Assembly: GCA_025359905.1 (NCBI GenBank) | Contig: JANYDF010000105.1 | Coordinates: 1 to 38,517, forward strand | Source: Rhodospirillales bacterium | GTDB taxonomy: Bacteria > Pseudomonadota > Alphaproteobacteria > Acetobacterales > Acetobacteraceae | Reading direction: 5' to 3' | DNA: 38,517 nt | Shown: one piece after another, positions 25,612 through 34,366 of the stretch | Position numbering within the stretch: position 1 is the stretch's first letter | How the letters are laid out: each line of letters opens with the position of its first letter | Position numbers and translations under genes: made by a program | The notes under the pieces: model-generated | The model's database searches: none | What the model saw: only the letters and a program-made list of their open reading frames with translations | What the model was told of the DNA's origin: nothing

Positions 25612-28470
25612 ATGGCCGGCAACATCCACGTGCGCGGCGCGCGCGAGCACAATTTGAAGAACGTGGATGTCGAAATCCCGCGTGACAGTCTCACCGTCAT
25701 CACCGGCCTGTCCGGCTCCGGCAAATCCTCGCTGGCATTCGATACCATCTACGCCGAGGGCCAGCGCCGCTACGTCGAGAGCTTGTCGGCCTATGCCCGC
25801 CAATTCCTTGAATTGATGGGCAAACCGGATGTGGATTCCATTGAGGGCCTGTCGCCCGCGATTTCCATCGAGCAGAAGACCACCAGCCGCAACCCGCGCT
25901 CCACCGTCGGCACCGTCACCGAAATCCATGACTACATGCGCCTGTTGTGGGCCCGCGCCGGCGTGCCGTACTCCCCCGCCACCGGCTTGCCGATCGAAGC
26001 GCAAACCGTCAGCCAGATGGTCGATCGCGTGCTCGGCATGCCCGAAGGCACCAGGCTGCTGCTGCTCGCCCCGGTGGTGCGCGACCGCAAGGGCGAGTAC
26101 CGCAAGGAACTGGCCGAGTTACAGCGGCGCGGCTTCACCCGGGTCAAGGTCGACGGCAAGCTCTATGAAATTGCTGAAGTCCCGGCGCTGAACCGGAAGA
26201 CCAAGCATGAGATCGAAGCGGTGGTGGACCGGCTGGTGGTGCGCGACGGCATTGCTCAACGTCTTGCCGACAGCTTCGAAACGGCACTCGGCCTGTCCGA
26301 CGGCATCGTCTATTCCGAGAATGCGGACGGCGGCGAGCGCACCGTGTTCTCCAGCAAATTCGCCTGTCCGGTCAGCGGCTTCTCCATCGAGGAAATCGAG
26401 CCGCGCCTGTTCAGCTTCAACAGCCCGCACGGCGCCTGCCCGGCCTGCGACGGCCTCGGCCTGGAAACCTTCTTCGACCCGCATCTGGTGGTGCCGGACG
26501 AGCGCAAATCGCTGGCCGATGGCGCGGTGGCGCCGTGGACCGGCGCGCAAAGCCCGTACTACGACCAGACCCTGCAAAGCCTTGCCAAACACTACAAAGT
26601 TCCGATGTCGGTGCCGTGGAGCGTGCTGCCGCAAGCGGCGCGCGACGGCATTTTGTATGGCACCGGCGAAAAAGAAGTGTCGTTCTCCTACAAGGACGGC
26701 GTGCGGTCGTACGTCGTGGAGAAATCCTTCGAGGGCGTGCTGCACAATTTGCAACGCCGCTGGAAGGAAACCGACAGCGCCTGGGTGCGCGAAGAAATGT
26801 CGCGCTATCAGGCCGACAAGCCCTGTGTGATCTGCCACGGCGCGCGGCTGAAGCCCGAGGCGCTGGCGGTGAAAATCGCCGGGCATTCCATTGCCGAAGC
26901 CTCGGAATTGTCGATCCGTAAGGCGCTGACATGGTTCAACGACGTGCTGCCCACGCTGACGCCGCAGCGTGCCGAGATCGCGCGCCGCATCCTGCGCGAA
27001 ATCTGCGACCGCTTGCAGTTCCTCGTCGATGTGGGCCTGGACTATCTGACGCTGGCGCGTGGCTCGGCCACGCTGTCCGGTGGCGAAAGCCAGCGCATCC
27101 GCCTGGCCAGCCAGATCGGCTCCGGCCTGACCGGCGTATTGTACGTGCTGGACGAACCCAGCATCGGCCTGCACCAGCGCGACAACGAACGCCTGCTGGT
27201 GACGCTGCGGCGGCTCAAGGCACTCGGCAACACCGTGCTGGTCGTCGAGCACGATGAGGACGCCATCCGCGCCGCCGACTATCTGATCGACATGGGGCCG
27301 GCGGCCGGCCTCGCCGGTGGTTACGTGGTGGCGCGCGGCACCCCGGCTGAAGTGGCAGCGAATTCAGCCTCGCTGACCGGCGACTATCTGTCCGGCCGCC
27401 GCCGCATCCCGGTGCCGCCGATGCGCCGCCCGGTGCAAAAGGATCGCGTGCTGCGCGTTGTCGGCGCGTGCGCCAACAATCTGAAAGACGTCACCGCCGA
27501 TTTCCCGCTTGGCACCTTCACCTGTGTCACGGGAGTGTCGGGCGGCGGCAAGTCCACCCTGGTGGTCGATACGCTCTACAAAGCCGCCAGCCGCAAACTG
27601 ATGGGATCGGGCGAGGTGCCGTTGGCGCACACGCGCATCGAGGGTCTCGGCGAACTCGACAAGATCATCGACATCGACCAGTCGCCGATCGGCCGCACGC
27701 CGCGCAGCAATCCGGCGACCTACACCGAGTTGTTCGCGCCAATCCGCGACTGGTTCGCCGAACTGCCGGAAAGCCGGGCGCGCGGCTACAAGTCCGGCCG
27801 GTTCAGCTTCAACGTCAAGGGCGGGCGCTGCGAGGCGTGCCAGGGCGACGGCGTGCTGAAGATCGAAATGCACTTCCTGCCCGACGTGTTCGTTACCTGC
27901 GACACCTGCAAAGGCCGCCGCTACAACCGTGAAACGCTTGAGATCAAGTTCCGCGACAAATCCATCGCCGAAGTGCTGGCGATGACGGTCGATGAGGCGG
28001 TGCCGTATTTCTCGGCGGTCAACAAAATCCACGACCGGCTGAAAATTCTGCAACAGGTCGGTTTGGGCTACATCAGTCTCGGCCAGCAAGCGACCACGCT
28101 GTCAGGCGGCGAGGCGCAGCGCATCAAATTATCCAAGGAACTGGCCCGGCGGGCCACCGGGCGGACGCTGTACATTCTCGACGAACCGACCACCGGCCTG
28201 CATTTCGAGGACGTGCGCAAGCTGCTGGAAGTGCTGCACGCGCTGGTCGATCAGGGCAATACCGTGGTGGTGATCGAGCACAATCTGGAGGTCATCAAAA
28301 CCGCCGATTGGATTCTCGATCTCGGCCCGGAAGGCGGCGACGGCGGCGGGCGCATCGTCGCGGCGGGCACGCCAGAGCAGGTCGCGGCGGTGCCGGAGAG
28401 CCATACCGGCCGTTTCCTGGCCCCGTTGCTCGACCCGCCAGCCCCAAAGCGCAGCCGCAAACGCGCCTGA
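25612..28470 (+). CDS. uvrA: Excinuclease ABC subunit A
   Basis: A 952-residue UvrA, the damage-sensing ATPase of nucleotide excision repair that loads UvrB. It shows Walker A1 GLSGSGKSS (32-40), the [16 protein letters not shown] segment, a zinc site beginning near CPVSGFS and CPACDGLG, the first signature [18 protein letters not shown], Walker A2 GVSGGGKST (about 641-649), the C-terminal zinc finger CEACQGDG...CDTCKGRR, and the second signature [18 protein letters not shown]. Length is normal. It is preceded by a TATAAT and an exact LexA box, so SOS control is expected. Confidence 0.98.
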   Translation: MAGNIHVRGAREHNLKNVDVEIPRDSLTVITGLSGSGKSSLAFDTIYAEGQRRYVESLSAYARQFLELMGKPDVDSIEGLSPAISIEQKTTSRNPRSTVGTVTEIHDYMRLLWARAGVPYSPATGLPIEAQTVSQMVDRVLGMPEGTRLLLLAPVVRDRKGEYRKELAELQRRGFTRVKVDGKLYEIAEVPALNRKTKHEIEAVVDRLVVRDGIAQRLADSFETALGLSDGIVYSENADGGERTVFSSKFACPVSGFSIEEIEPRLFSFNSPHGACPACDGLGLETFFDPHLVVPDERKSLADGAVAPWTGAQSPYYDQTLQSLAKHYKVPMSVPWSVLPQAARDGILYGTGEKEVSFSYKDGVRSYVVEKSFEGVLHNLQRRWKETDSAWVREEMSRYQADKPCVICHGARLKPEALAVKIAGHSIAEASELSIRKALTWFNDVLPTLTPQRAEIARRILREICDRLQFLVDVGLDYLTLARGSATLSGGESQRIRLASQIGSGLTGVLYVLDEPSIGLHQRDNERLLVTLRRLKALGNTVLVVEHDEDAIRAADYLIDMGPAAGLAGGYVVARGTPAEVAANSASLTGDYLSGRRRIPVPPMRRPVQKDRVLRVVGACANNLKDVTADFPLGTFTCVTGVSGGGKSTLVVDTLYKAASRKLMGSGEVPLAHTRIEGLGELDKIIDIDQSPIGRTPRSNPATYTELFAPIRDWFAELPESRARGYKSGRFSFNVKGGRCEACQGDGVLKIEMHFLPDVFVTCDTCKGRRYNRETLEIKFRDKSIAEVLAMTVDEAVPYFSAVNKIHDRLKILQQVGLGYISLGQQATTLSGGEAQRIKLSKELARRATGRTLYILDEPTTGLHFEDVRKLLEVLHALVDQGNTVVVIEHNLEVIKTADWILDLGPEGGDGGGRIVAAGTPEQVAAVPESHTGRFLAPLLDPPAPKRSRKRA

Positions 28471-28820
28471 GCGGCAGCCTGTTAACCGCGCGTTTCCTGC
28501 CGTCAGTGCATATCAGATCCGGCACTGGCGGTGGAGCACGATGGTTCGGACACGAAAGGGTGATAAGCCCAAAGCAATTTAGCGACGCGTAAGTGTGGAA
28601 TTTTCCTTGACCACGATACGTCGCCGCTAATTAACTCAGCGCGCTCCTCTCCGGATCGCGCCAAATGCCCCAACGCCCCACCGGCATCGCCCTCGCGCCG
28701 CCCTGTGGCCGCTCCAGCCGAATGCGCTGGCGCGGGTCAGTGTCGTCCGGCTGGCGGCAAAACGCCGCATTGTGTCTGTTCATGCAATCGCGCCGTGCCC
28801 GGCGCGGAAAGGGGTTCGCT
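28471..28820. other. 350-bp intergenic stretch, no gene recognised
   Basis: Between uvrA and the small hypothetical gene. An open frame on the plus strand (28665 onward) continues into the small gene but its first 52 residues are Arg/Ala-rich and look non-coding. A weak promoter-like pair TTGACC (28607-28612) and TAATTA (28628-28633), 15 bp apart, is the only site noticed. The AT content rises around 28560-28640, consistent with a control region. Confidence 0.4.
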
Positions 28821-29045
28821 ATGCTTCAATCTCATGTCGTCGAAATCGACGGCACCTTCGTCGGCGCCGCTGTCCGGCAAACTGACGGTTATCGCTTTGT
28901 CGCTGTCGATGTGCGGCTCGACGATATGGACGGCAGGGTCTGGCCGTCGCTGGACGATGTGCGCCGCCATGCCCGCACCACTTTCATCTCGGTGCGCCAT
29001 CACGGTCCGCTAGCGCTCTCCCGGCCGCAACTGGCGATGGCCTAG
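28821..29045 (+). CDS. Small hypothetical protein
   Basis: A 74-residue protein starting at ATG 28821 with GGAAAGGGG about six bases ahead. I do not recognise the family. The sequence has an alternating strand pattern (SHVVEIDGTFVGAAVRQTDG, YRFVAVDVRLDDMDG) followed by a basic helix (SLDDVRRHARTT), which reads like a real compact alpha/beta domain rather than a random frame. It ends four bases before the stop codon of the convergent NDUFAF6-like gene. No signal peptide or membrane segment is seen. Confidence 0.65.
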   Translation: MLQSHVVEIDGTFVGAAVRQTDGYRFVAVDVRLDDMDGRVWPSLDDVRRHARTTFISVRHHGPLALSRPQLAMA

Positions 29046-29049
29046 CGGC

Positions 29050-29844
29050 TCAGACCCGCCCCAGCAGTGCTGCAATCGATACCGCCGCTTTGTCGCCAAA
29101 ACTGCGTGACGTTGGCGCGGGTTGAACACGGGCAAAATCGCGCCGCGCCAGCACGGCCGTCAGGCCCGCGGCCAGCAAGGGGCGCGGCAAGCTGCCGCCC
29201 GCTTCTCGCAGCAGCGCGCGTCCGCGCGCGGCGATCCCGGCCAGAACTGGGCGCAACGCGGGCTGCATCGGGTCGGCAATGACCAATTCTGCCGAAAGCC
29301 CGTGCGCGGCCAGCAAGTCGTACGGCAGCAAGCAGCGTTCCTGCCGCGCCAACGCCGCCACGCTGCGCAGATGTCCTGCCATCGCATAGGCTATGCCGAG
29401 CCGCTCCAGCCGCCCCAATACGGCTCCCTCGGCCCCCAAAACCCGCGCTGCCAGCACCGCTAGCGCGCCGGCAGTACCGCGCAAATACGTTTCCCATTCC
29501 TCGGTGGTGGCGAATCCAGCTTCCACTTCGGCCTCGCGCGCATCCACCAGCGCTTCCAGCGCGGCACCTGGCAAGTCGCCACGGTCCAGCGCCGCACCGA
29601 GTGGCCCAGCGACTTCGTGCCGCCGCCGAGTGCCCTGCGCCACCTCCCGCCACCAATGCAGCCGGATCAGCGCCAGCGGCGGCGCGCTGGCCACTTCGCG
29701 GGCGCGCGCCAGTTCGTGATTGAACGCGTACAGCAACAGCAGCGTGTCACGATGTTGCGCGGGCGCGAAAAGCGCGGTGAAGAATCGGTCCGGATCGTGC
29801 CGCCGCACCAAGGCCGCAACCGGATCGAGCGGCGGCGGTTTCAC
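29050..29844 (-). CDS. Squalene/phytoene synthase-family protein, NDUFAF6-like
   Basis: A protein of about 264 residues related to squalene/phytoene synthases, with DPDRFFTALFAPAQHRD, LLLLYAFNHELARARE and LALIRLHWWREV as hallmarks. The first aspartate-rich DxxxD catalytic motif is replaced (NHELARA), as in the NDUFAF6 branch that assists respiratory complex I assembly and has no known prenyl-synthase activity. I prefer the GTG start at 29844, giving KPPPLDPVAALVRRHDPDRF near the N-terminus as in relatives and preceded by GGCGGG; the frame also allows a GTG at 29913. In many alphaproteobacteria this gene follows yajC-secD-secF and an NDUFAF3-like gene; here sodB lies between it and yajC. Confidence 0.82.
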   Translation of the reverse strand: MKPPPLDPVAALVRRHDPDRFFTALFAPAQHRDTLLLLYAFNHELARAREVASAPPLALIRLHWWREVAQGTRRRHEVAGPLGAALDRGDLPGAALEALVDAREAEVEAGFATTEEWETYLRGTAGALAVLAARVLGAEGAVLGRLERLGIAYAMAGHLRSVAALARQERCLLPYDLLAAHGLSAELVIADPMQPALRPVLAGIAARGRALLREAGGSLPRPLLAAGLTAVLARRDFARVQPAPTSRSFGDKAAVSIAALLGRV

Positions 29845-29964
29845 CAGTAACGCCCGCCGCGCGCTTGACCTTGCCCGCCGCCAGCCATAGCTACGCCAAG
29901 CGCCGTTCCACACGATACCCAGCAGTCGGCGATGCGCCGGTTCACCGCACAGAGGAAATTACCC

Positions 29965-30564
29965 ATGGCCTTCGAACTCCCCTCGCTTCCCTATAGTGTC
30001 GGCGCGCTGGCCGAACGCGGCATGTGCCAGGAGACGCTGGAACTGCATCACGGCAAGCATCATCAGGCCTATGTGACGGCGCTGAATGGCTTCGTCGAGA
30101 AAAACGCCGACCTGCAGGGCAAGACGCTCGAAGAGATCGTGGCGTTCGCTAATGGCAAGGCCGATCTGGCTCCGGTGTTCAACAACGCCGGCCAGCACTG
30201 GAACCACATCGTGTTCTGGCAGAACATGTCGGCGGCGGGCGGGGCCATTCCGGGCAAGCTGGAAGCCAAGCTGGTCGAAGATTTCGGCAGCGTCGATGCG
30301 TTCAAGACCGCCTTCAAGACCGCCGCCACCACGCAGTTCGGCTCCGGCTGGGCGTGGCTGATCCTTGGCAGCGACGGCAAGCTGAAGGCCACCAAAACCC
30401 CGAACGGCTCCAGCCCGCTCGCCACCGGCGAAGGCAAGGTCCTGCTCGGCTGCGACGTGTGGGAGCACAGCTATTACCTGGACTTCCGCAACCGCCGCCC
30501 GGACTACGTGACCAACTGGCTGGATAAGCTGGCGAACTACGAATACGCCGCCGCGCAGCTCTAA
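29965..30564 (+). CDS. sodB: Superoxide dismutase, iron type
   Basis: A 199-residue Fe/Mn-family superoxide dismutase that converts superoxide to O2 and H2O2 in the cytoplasm. Metal ligands are His28 (LELHHGKHH), His81 (GQHWNH), Asp164 and His168 (CDVWEHSYY). Gln77 in NNAGQHWNH occupies the position of the active-site glutamine that marks iron-type enzymes. The start is ATG 29965 with AGAGGAA seven bases upstream; 33 further bases of open frame upstream are probably leader. It is divergent from the NDUFAF6-like gene and convergent with yajC. Confidence 0.95.
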   Translation: MAFELPSLPYSVGALAERGMCQETLELHHGKHHQAYVTALNGFVEKNADLQGKTLEEIVAFANGKADLAPVFNNAGQHWNHIVFWQNMSAAGGAIPGKLEAKLVEDFGSVDAFKTAFKTAATTQFGSGWAWLILGSDGKLKATKTPNGSSPLATGEGKVLLGCDVWEHSYYLDFRNRRPDYVTNWLDKLANYEYAAAQL

Positions 30565-30575
30565 GCGTTCAGCGC

Positions 30576-30601
30576 GTCACCCCGGCGCACGCCGGGGTGA
30601 C
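30576..30601. terminator. Palindromic hairpin between sodB and yajC
   Basis: A perfect 12-bp inverted repeat GTCACCCCGGCG / CGCCGGGGTGAC separated by CA, between the convergent stop codons of sodB (30564) and yajC (30611). It likely terminates both transcripts. Its GTCACCCCGGCG...CCGGGGTGAC form also resembles the dispersed intergenic palindromes of alphaproteobacterial genomes. Confidence 0.65.
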
Positions 30602-30610
30602 GATGCCGCA

Positions 30611-30958
30611 CTACTTTTTCGCGGTATCGTTCGCCACCACCGGCTTGACCACGCTGCTGATCGTCTCGCGCAGCACGGTCACCCGCAGGTTGGCGGCAAT
30701 CTCCACTTCAATCTCGCGGTCTTCGGCCTTCGGCGGCTTGGTCACGGTGCCGAGGATGCCGCCGCCGGTGACCACTTTGTCGCCGCGCTTCAGTTCGGCC
30801 AGCATGCGCTTGGCCTCCTTGGCGCGCTGCTGCTGCGGGCGAATCAGCAGGAAATAGAAAACGCCAAAAATGAGCACGAGCGGCAGGAACTGCTGCACGT
30901 TGCCGAGTGCCCCGAGGGGACCGGCGGCGTCCTGCGCGTAGGCGGGGGAGATGAGCAT
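30611..30958 (-). CDS. yajC: Preprotein translocase subunit YajC
   Basis: A 115-residue YajC, the small inner-membrane partner of SecDF in protein export. It has an N-terminal extension with AQDAAGP, one transmembrane helix (LPLVLIFGVFYFLLIRP), then RPQQQRAKEAKRM and the cytoplasmic KRGDKVVTGGGILGTV segment that defines the family. ATG 30958 (MLISPAYAQ) is chosen; the frame extends to 31018 but would overlap the divergent gene's control region. Unusually, secD and secF do not follow: the next gene is sodB on the opposite strand. Confidence 0.93.
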   Translation of the reverse strand: MLISPAYAQDAAGPLGALGNVQQFLPLVLIFGVFYFLLIRPQQQRAKEAKRMLAELKRGDKVVTGGGILGTVTKPPKAEDREIEVEIAANLRVTVLRETISSVVKPVVANDTAKK

Positions 30959-31053
30959 GAGGGATTCCGGATTGCGATGCGAAGCGCCGGACCATAGTTT
31001 CCGCCCCCCGCACGTCAAGCGCGCCGGTGCGCCGCCAGCCGATGGAAGCCAGA

Positions 31054-31944
31054 ATGGACACGCCGAACACCGACCCGCGCCTGATCGACACCCTGCTGCG
31101 CATCGCCTCGGCGCTGGAACGGCTGGCGCCGCCGCCGCCTGCCCGGCCCAATCTGGGTGCCGCCGACGCGTTCGTCTGGCACCCCTCCCCAGCCCGGCTC
31201 GATCCGGTGCCGCAGGTCTCGCGGGTCGGCATCGCGCTGTTGCAGGGCGTCGAGCGGCAGAAAATGATCCTGCTGGAGAACACCGTGCGCTTCGCGCGCG
31301 GACTGCCCGCCAACAACGCCATGCTGTGGGGCGCGCGCGGGATGGGCAAATCCTCGCTGGTCAAGGCCGCGCACGCCGAGGCGAACGCACAGCATCCGGG
31401 CAGCCTGGCGCTGATCGAAATTCATCGTGAAGATATTGCGACGCTGCCCGATCTGCTGCGCGCGTTGCGAGCCGAGGCTGGGCGGGGCGAAACGCGGCGC
31501 TGCCTGATCTTCTGCGACGATCTCAGCTTCGAGAAGGAAGATGCTGATTATAAGGCACTAAAATCAGTGCTCGACGGCGGCATCGAGGGCCGGCCGGCTA
31601 ACGTGCTGTTTTATGCCACCAGCAATCGCCGCCACCTGATGCCACGCGACATGATCGAGAACGAGCGCAGCACGGCGATCAACCCGTCCGAGGCCACCGA
31701 GGAAAAGGTCTCGCTGTCCGACCGCTTCGGGCTTTGGATCGGCTTTCACAACTGCGACCAGGATACGTTCTTCGCCATGATCGACGGCTACGCCCAGGCG
31801 TTCGCGCTGCCGATTACACCGGAGGCGCTGCGCGCGGCGGCCGTGGAATGGTCGGTCACCCGTGGCGGCCGCTCGGGCCGGGTGGCGTGGCAATTCGTGC
31901 AGGATATGGCCGGGCGGCTCGGAGTGGCCACCGCAGGCAGCTAG
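31054..31944 (+). CDS. DUF815-family AAA-type ATPase
   Basis: A 296-residue predicted P-loop ATPase of the DUF815 family. It has Walker A GARGMGKSS followed by LVKAAHAEA, Walker B-like RCLIFCDDLSFE, the SVLDGGIEGRPANVLFYATSNRRHLMPRD sensor region and ERSTAINPSEATEEKVSLSDRFGLWIGF, all typical of the family. Biochemical role is unknown; relatives are found next to yajC in many alphaproteobacteria, as here. The start ATG 31054 has GGAAG five bases upstream; ATGs at 31027 and 31042 are less well placed. Divergent from yajC with 95 bp between start codons. Confidence 0.88.
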   Translation: MDTPNTDPRLIDTLLRIASALERLAPPPPARPNLGAADAFVWHPSPARLDPVPQVSRVGIALLQGVERQKMILLENTVRFARGLPANNAMLWGARGMGKSSLVKAAHAEANAQHPGSLALIEIHREDIATLPDLLRALRAEAGRGETRRCLIFCDDLSFEKEDADYKALKSVLDGGIEGRPANVLFYATSNRRHLMPRDMIENERSTAINPSEATEEKVSLSDRFGLWIGFHNCDQDTFFAMIDGYAQAFALPITPEALRAAAVEWSVTRGGRSGRVAWQFVQDMAGRLGVATAGS

Positions 31945-31966
31945 GCCGCAGGCCGCGCCGCGCGCG

Positions 31967-32665
31967 TCAGCCGCGCGTGGGGCGGAGCACGCGCATCATC
32001 GCCAGCAGCAGCACCGCCGCAGCAAACATCATCACGCTGGCCGGTTCCGGCACATCAACGGGCCCCGGACCCGGCTGCACCGCAGGAGTCGAGGTGCCGC
32101 CGCCGCCGCCGCCGCCACCCAGTCCGCCGCCACCACCAAAACCACCGCCGCCGAGTCCGCCGCCACCCAGACCGCCGCCACCCAGACCGCCACCGCCAAA
32201 ACCGCCGCCACCCAAACCGCCGCCACCGCTATAGCCGCCCAGGCTGCCCGGGTCAGCCGCGCCACCGGCACCGCCGCCAGCACCACCAGCGCCGCCGTCC
32301 AAGGTGGCGGCCAGCGAGGCCGCCGCCAGCGCCGTGCCGCCCAATGCGGCGGCGCCCACGCCTGCCGCCACGGCCTTGCCCGGCCCAGTCAGCAGCGCGG
32401 CGCCAAGCTTGGAGTTCGCCAACTGCGACCCCTCCAGCGGGGTGCCAGCAAACGGCGCCTTCAATTTGGCCAATTTTTCAGGCGTCGCAAGGCAGCCGCC
32501 GCCGTCCGGCAGCACGGCTGGCTTTGGCGGTACGGCATGAATCGGCTTGTGAACGGCATGACGCACCACGCCAGTGCCGTGATGGGCATGGCCCATTGAG
32601 CTACGATGGACCGCTGCAACCTTATGGAAGACCGGGGCAGGATCGCCGCAAAATTGCTCGGGCAT
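31967..32665 (-). CDS. Glycine-rich PEP-CTERM protein with His-rich N-terminus
   Basis: A 232-residue protein. The C-terminus reads VDVPEPASVMMFAAAVLLLA followed by MMRVLRPTRG: a VPEP motif, one hydrophobic helix and a basic tail, the three-part PEP-CTERM sorting signal processed by exosortases. Before it lies a low-complexity tract of GGGGL/GGGGF pentapeptides (about residues 145-190). The N-terminal 45 residues are rich in histidine (SSMGHAHHGTGVVRHAVHK) and lack an obvious signal peptide, which is odd for an exported protein; an in-frame stop lies just upstream, so no longer frame exists. A possible start at Met24 (32596) does not help. Function unknown. It ends 22 bp from the convergent DUF815 gene. 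Confidence 0.72.
   Translation of the reverse strand: MPEQFCGDPAPVFHKVAAVHRSSMGHAHHGTGVVRHAVHKPIHAVPPKPAVLPDGGGCLATPEKLAKLKAPFAGTPLEGSQLANSKLGAALLTGPGKAVAAGVGAAALGGTALAAASLAATLDGGAGGAGGGAGGAADPGSLGGYSGGGGLGGGGFGGGGLGGGGLGGGGLGGGGFGGGGGLGGGGGGGGTSTPAVQPGPGPVDVPEPASVMMFAAAVLLLAMMRVLRPTRG
32098..32228 (-). repeat. 15-bp tandem repeats encoding GGGG(L/F)
   Basis: Roughly eight imperfect repeats of a 15-bp unit (CCGCCGCCACCCAGA or close variants on the plus strand) inside the PEP-CTERM gene. Third-position changes (CCACCCAGA, CCACCAAAA) keep the GGGG(L/F) protein repeat, so the protein pattern appears to be under selection. Such tracts can expand or contract by slippage. Confidence 0.75.
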
Positions 32666-32808
32666 CTGATTGGCTCACACACACAGCGGTGATTATATGC
32701 GTTTATACATCTAATGCCAGATGTTCATCAAAGCGCCATTTCCGCATGGCTGCCGGAGCCACGACGCACAACGCTATCGAATCTGCATATATTCGTGGTC
32801 GCCGCTAG

Positions 32809-33852
32809 CTAAGCAGGCCGTACTCGCATCCGTCCGTCACCGCCCGGTTCGCCGGTCATCCAACCCAGCCGCATCATGTAGTTCACATGCGCCAGCGCCT
32901 CGCCGAACGCGAAGCTGGTTTGGTGCGCGTCGAGCTTGCGCGGGAACAACAGCGGGACGATTTCGGCCGGCAGTTTCGGGCTGCCGGCGCAGGCGTCCAG
33001 AATATCTTGGCAGCGCTGATCGTGGTGCCGGCTCAATTCGGCGATGCGGCCATGCAGGCCGTAGAATGGCAGATTATGCGCGGGCAGCACGAAGGCATCT
33101 TCCGGGATCGCCTGGGCCAGTGCCGCCAGCGAGCGCAGGTACTCGCCGAGCGGGTCACCGGTGGGTTCATGCGGCCAGACGCTGACGTTGGGCGAGATCT
33201 TCGCCAGCACCTGATCGGCGGCCAGAAACAGGTTATCGGCCCGGCAATACAGCATAACCAATTCGTACGAGTGCCCGCCGCCGGTCAGCACCTCGAACCG
33301 CCGCCCGCCAATGGTCAGCGTGTCGCCAGCCGCGATGCGATGGTAGGTGGGCGGCACATCGGTGGTGAGCCAGCGGTAGCCGATGTCGCGCTCCATCAAC
33401 GCGCCAATCGCCGCCTCATCCAAACCGCATGCGACGTAGAACTTGGTATGCGCCGCGATTTCCTCGGTTTCAGCCCAGCGGCGGTGAAACTGGGTGCCGA
33501 GATATTCGGTACGGCTCATCACCAGTTCGATCTGGCACTTGTCGATCAGCCAACCCGCCAGCCCAACATGGTCGGGGTGGAAATGCGTGCAGATCAGCCG
33601 AGTCGGCTTGCGCTCCGCCAGTGGCCCGGCGAGCAGCGTTTCCCACCACACCCGGCTGCGGGCGTCGTTGATGCCGGTGTCCAGCACCGCCCAGCCGTCG
33701 CCGTCCTCGATCAGGTAGATGTTGACGTGATTGAGTTGGAACGGCAGCGCCAGCCGCAGCCAGAGGATGCCAGGGGCGATCTCGACCGGCGCGCCGAAAG
33801 CGGGCGCCACTGGGGCGGGGAAGGTCAGCGGTGCAGCCAGAATGCTTGACAT
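32809..33852 (-). CDS. MBL-fold metallo-hydrolase
   Basis: A 347-residue metallo-beta-lactamase-fold hydrolase. The zinc-binding motif is THFHPDHVG (His90, His92, Asp94, His95); a second ligand histidine lies in GGGHSYELVMLY, an aspartate in LFLAADQVL and the last histidine in VLPAHNLPF. The N-terminal LDTGIND strand is typical. The extended C-terminus (after about residue 250) with HHDQRCQDILDA matches the glyoxalase II/MBL hydrolases with an added helical domain. Substrate unknown; the divergent neighbour is a hotdog thioesterase only 55 bp away, which may suggest thioester chemistry for both. No clear Shine-Dalgarno site precedes ATG 33852. Confidence 0.87.
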   Translation of the reverse strand: MSSILAAPLTFPAPVAPAFGAPVEIAPGILWLRLALPFQLNHVNIYLIEDGDGWAVLDTGINDARSRVWWETLLAGPLAERKPTRLICTHFHPDHVGLAGWLIDKCQIELVMSRTEYLGTQFHRRWAETEEIAAHTKFYVACGLDEAAIGALMERDIGYRWLTTDVPPTYHRIAAGDTLTIGGRRFEVLTGGGHSYELVMLYCRADNLFLAADQVLAKISPNVSVWPHEPTGDPLGEYLRSLAALAQAIPEDAFVLPAHNLPFYGLHGRIAELSRHHDQRCQDILDACAGSPKLPAEIVPLLFPRKLDAHQTSFAFGEALAHVNYMMRLGWMTGEPGGDGRMRVRPA

Positions 33853-33907
33853 TGCGATGGTTTAGGGTTCCCCGAAGACCGCCGCAAGGCAGTCCGAGGA
33901 AGCGAGT

Positions 33908-34360
33908 ATGCCGCAATCAGCACCGGCGCCGTTCGTCCACCATCGCATCATCACCTGGGCCGATACCGACCCGGCCGGCATTGCCTATACCGGGCGGTTC
34001 CCCGGCTTTGCACTGGAAGCCATCGACGCTTGGTTCTACGCGCGGATCGGCGCTGATTGGTATACGCTGCACAACCAGATGGGCGGCGGCACGCCTTTTG
34101 TGCATATCGAAATGGATTTTCGCGCCTCGCTGCGGCCGCGCGACGCGTTGTTCACCACCGTGACGCTGACCAAGCCGGGGCGCACGTCGTTGGCGTTCGC
34201 CGTCACCGGACGGCTCGACTCGGGCCAAATCTCGTTCACCGGCCGCTTTGTCTGCGTGTTCGTCGAGAGCGCCACCGGCCGCCCGCGCCCGGCCCCGGCG
34301 GCATTCGCCGCAGCCATCGCGCGGGAAGCCGCCATTGGGCAGGCGCTGGCGAGCGCCTAG
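33908..34360 (+). CDS. Hotdog-fold acyl-CoA thioesterase (4HBT/YbgC type)
   Basis: A 150-residue hotdog thioesterase, hydrolysing acyl- or aroyl-CoA to free acid. The signature is TWADTDPAGIAYTGRFPGF (17-35) with the catalytic Asp21 before PAG, as in 4-hydroxybenzoyl-CoA thioesterase, and the following FALEAIDAWFYARIG helix. Beta strands VHIEMDFRASLRPRDALFTTV are typical. The start ATG 33908 has GAGGAAG about six bases ahead. It is divergent from the MBL-fold gene and convergent with the haloperoxidase-family gene, six bases between stop codons. The chain-length or ring preference cannot be read. Confidence 0.9.
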   Translation: MPQSAPAPFVHHRIITWADTDPAGIAYTGRFPGFALEAIDAWFYARIGADWYTLHNQMGGGTPFVHIEMDFRASLRPRDALFTTVTLTKPGRTSLAFAVTGRLDSGQISFTGRFVCVFVESATGRPRPAPAAFAAAIAREAAIGQALASA

Positions 34361-34366
34361 CGCGGC

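Noticed and set aside
26119-27252. A 377-residue minus-strand open frame
   Set aside because: Antisense shadow of uvrA.
32098-32228. Repeat tract as a possible CRISPR array
   Set aside because: The units are 15 bp, contiguous and coding, with no spacers.
31734-32234. Proline-rich plus-strand frame ending in a run of PPP/PPK repeats
   Set aside because: It overlaps the end of the DUF815 gene in another frame and then reads the complement of the glycine-rich repeats; the minus-strand reading ends in a clear PEP-CTERM signal, which is far better support.
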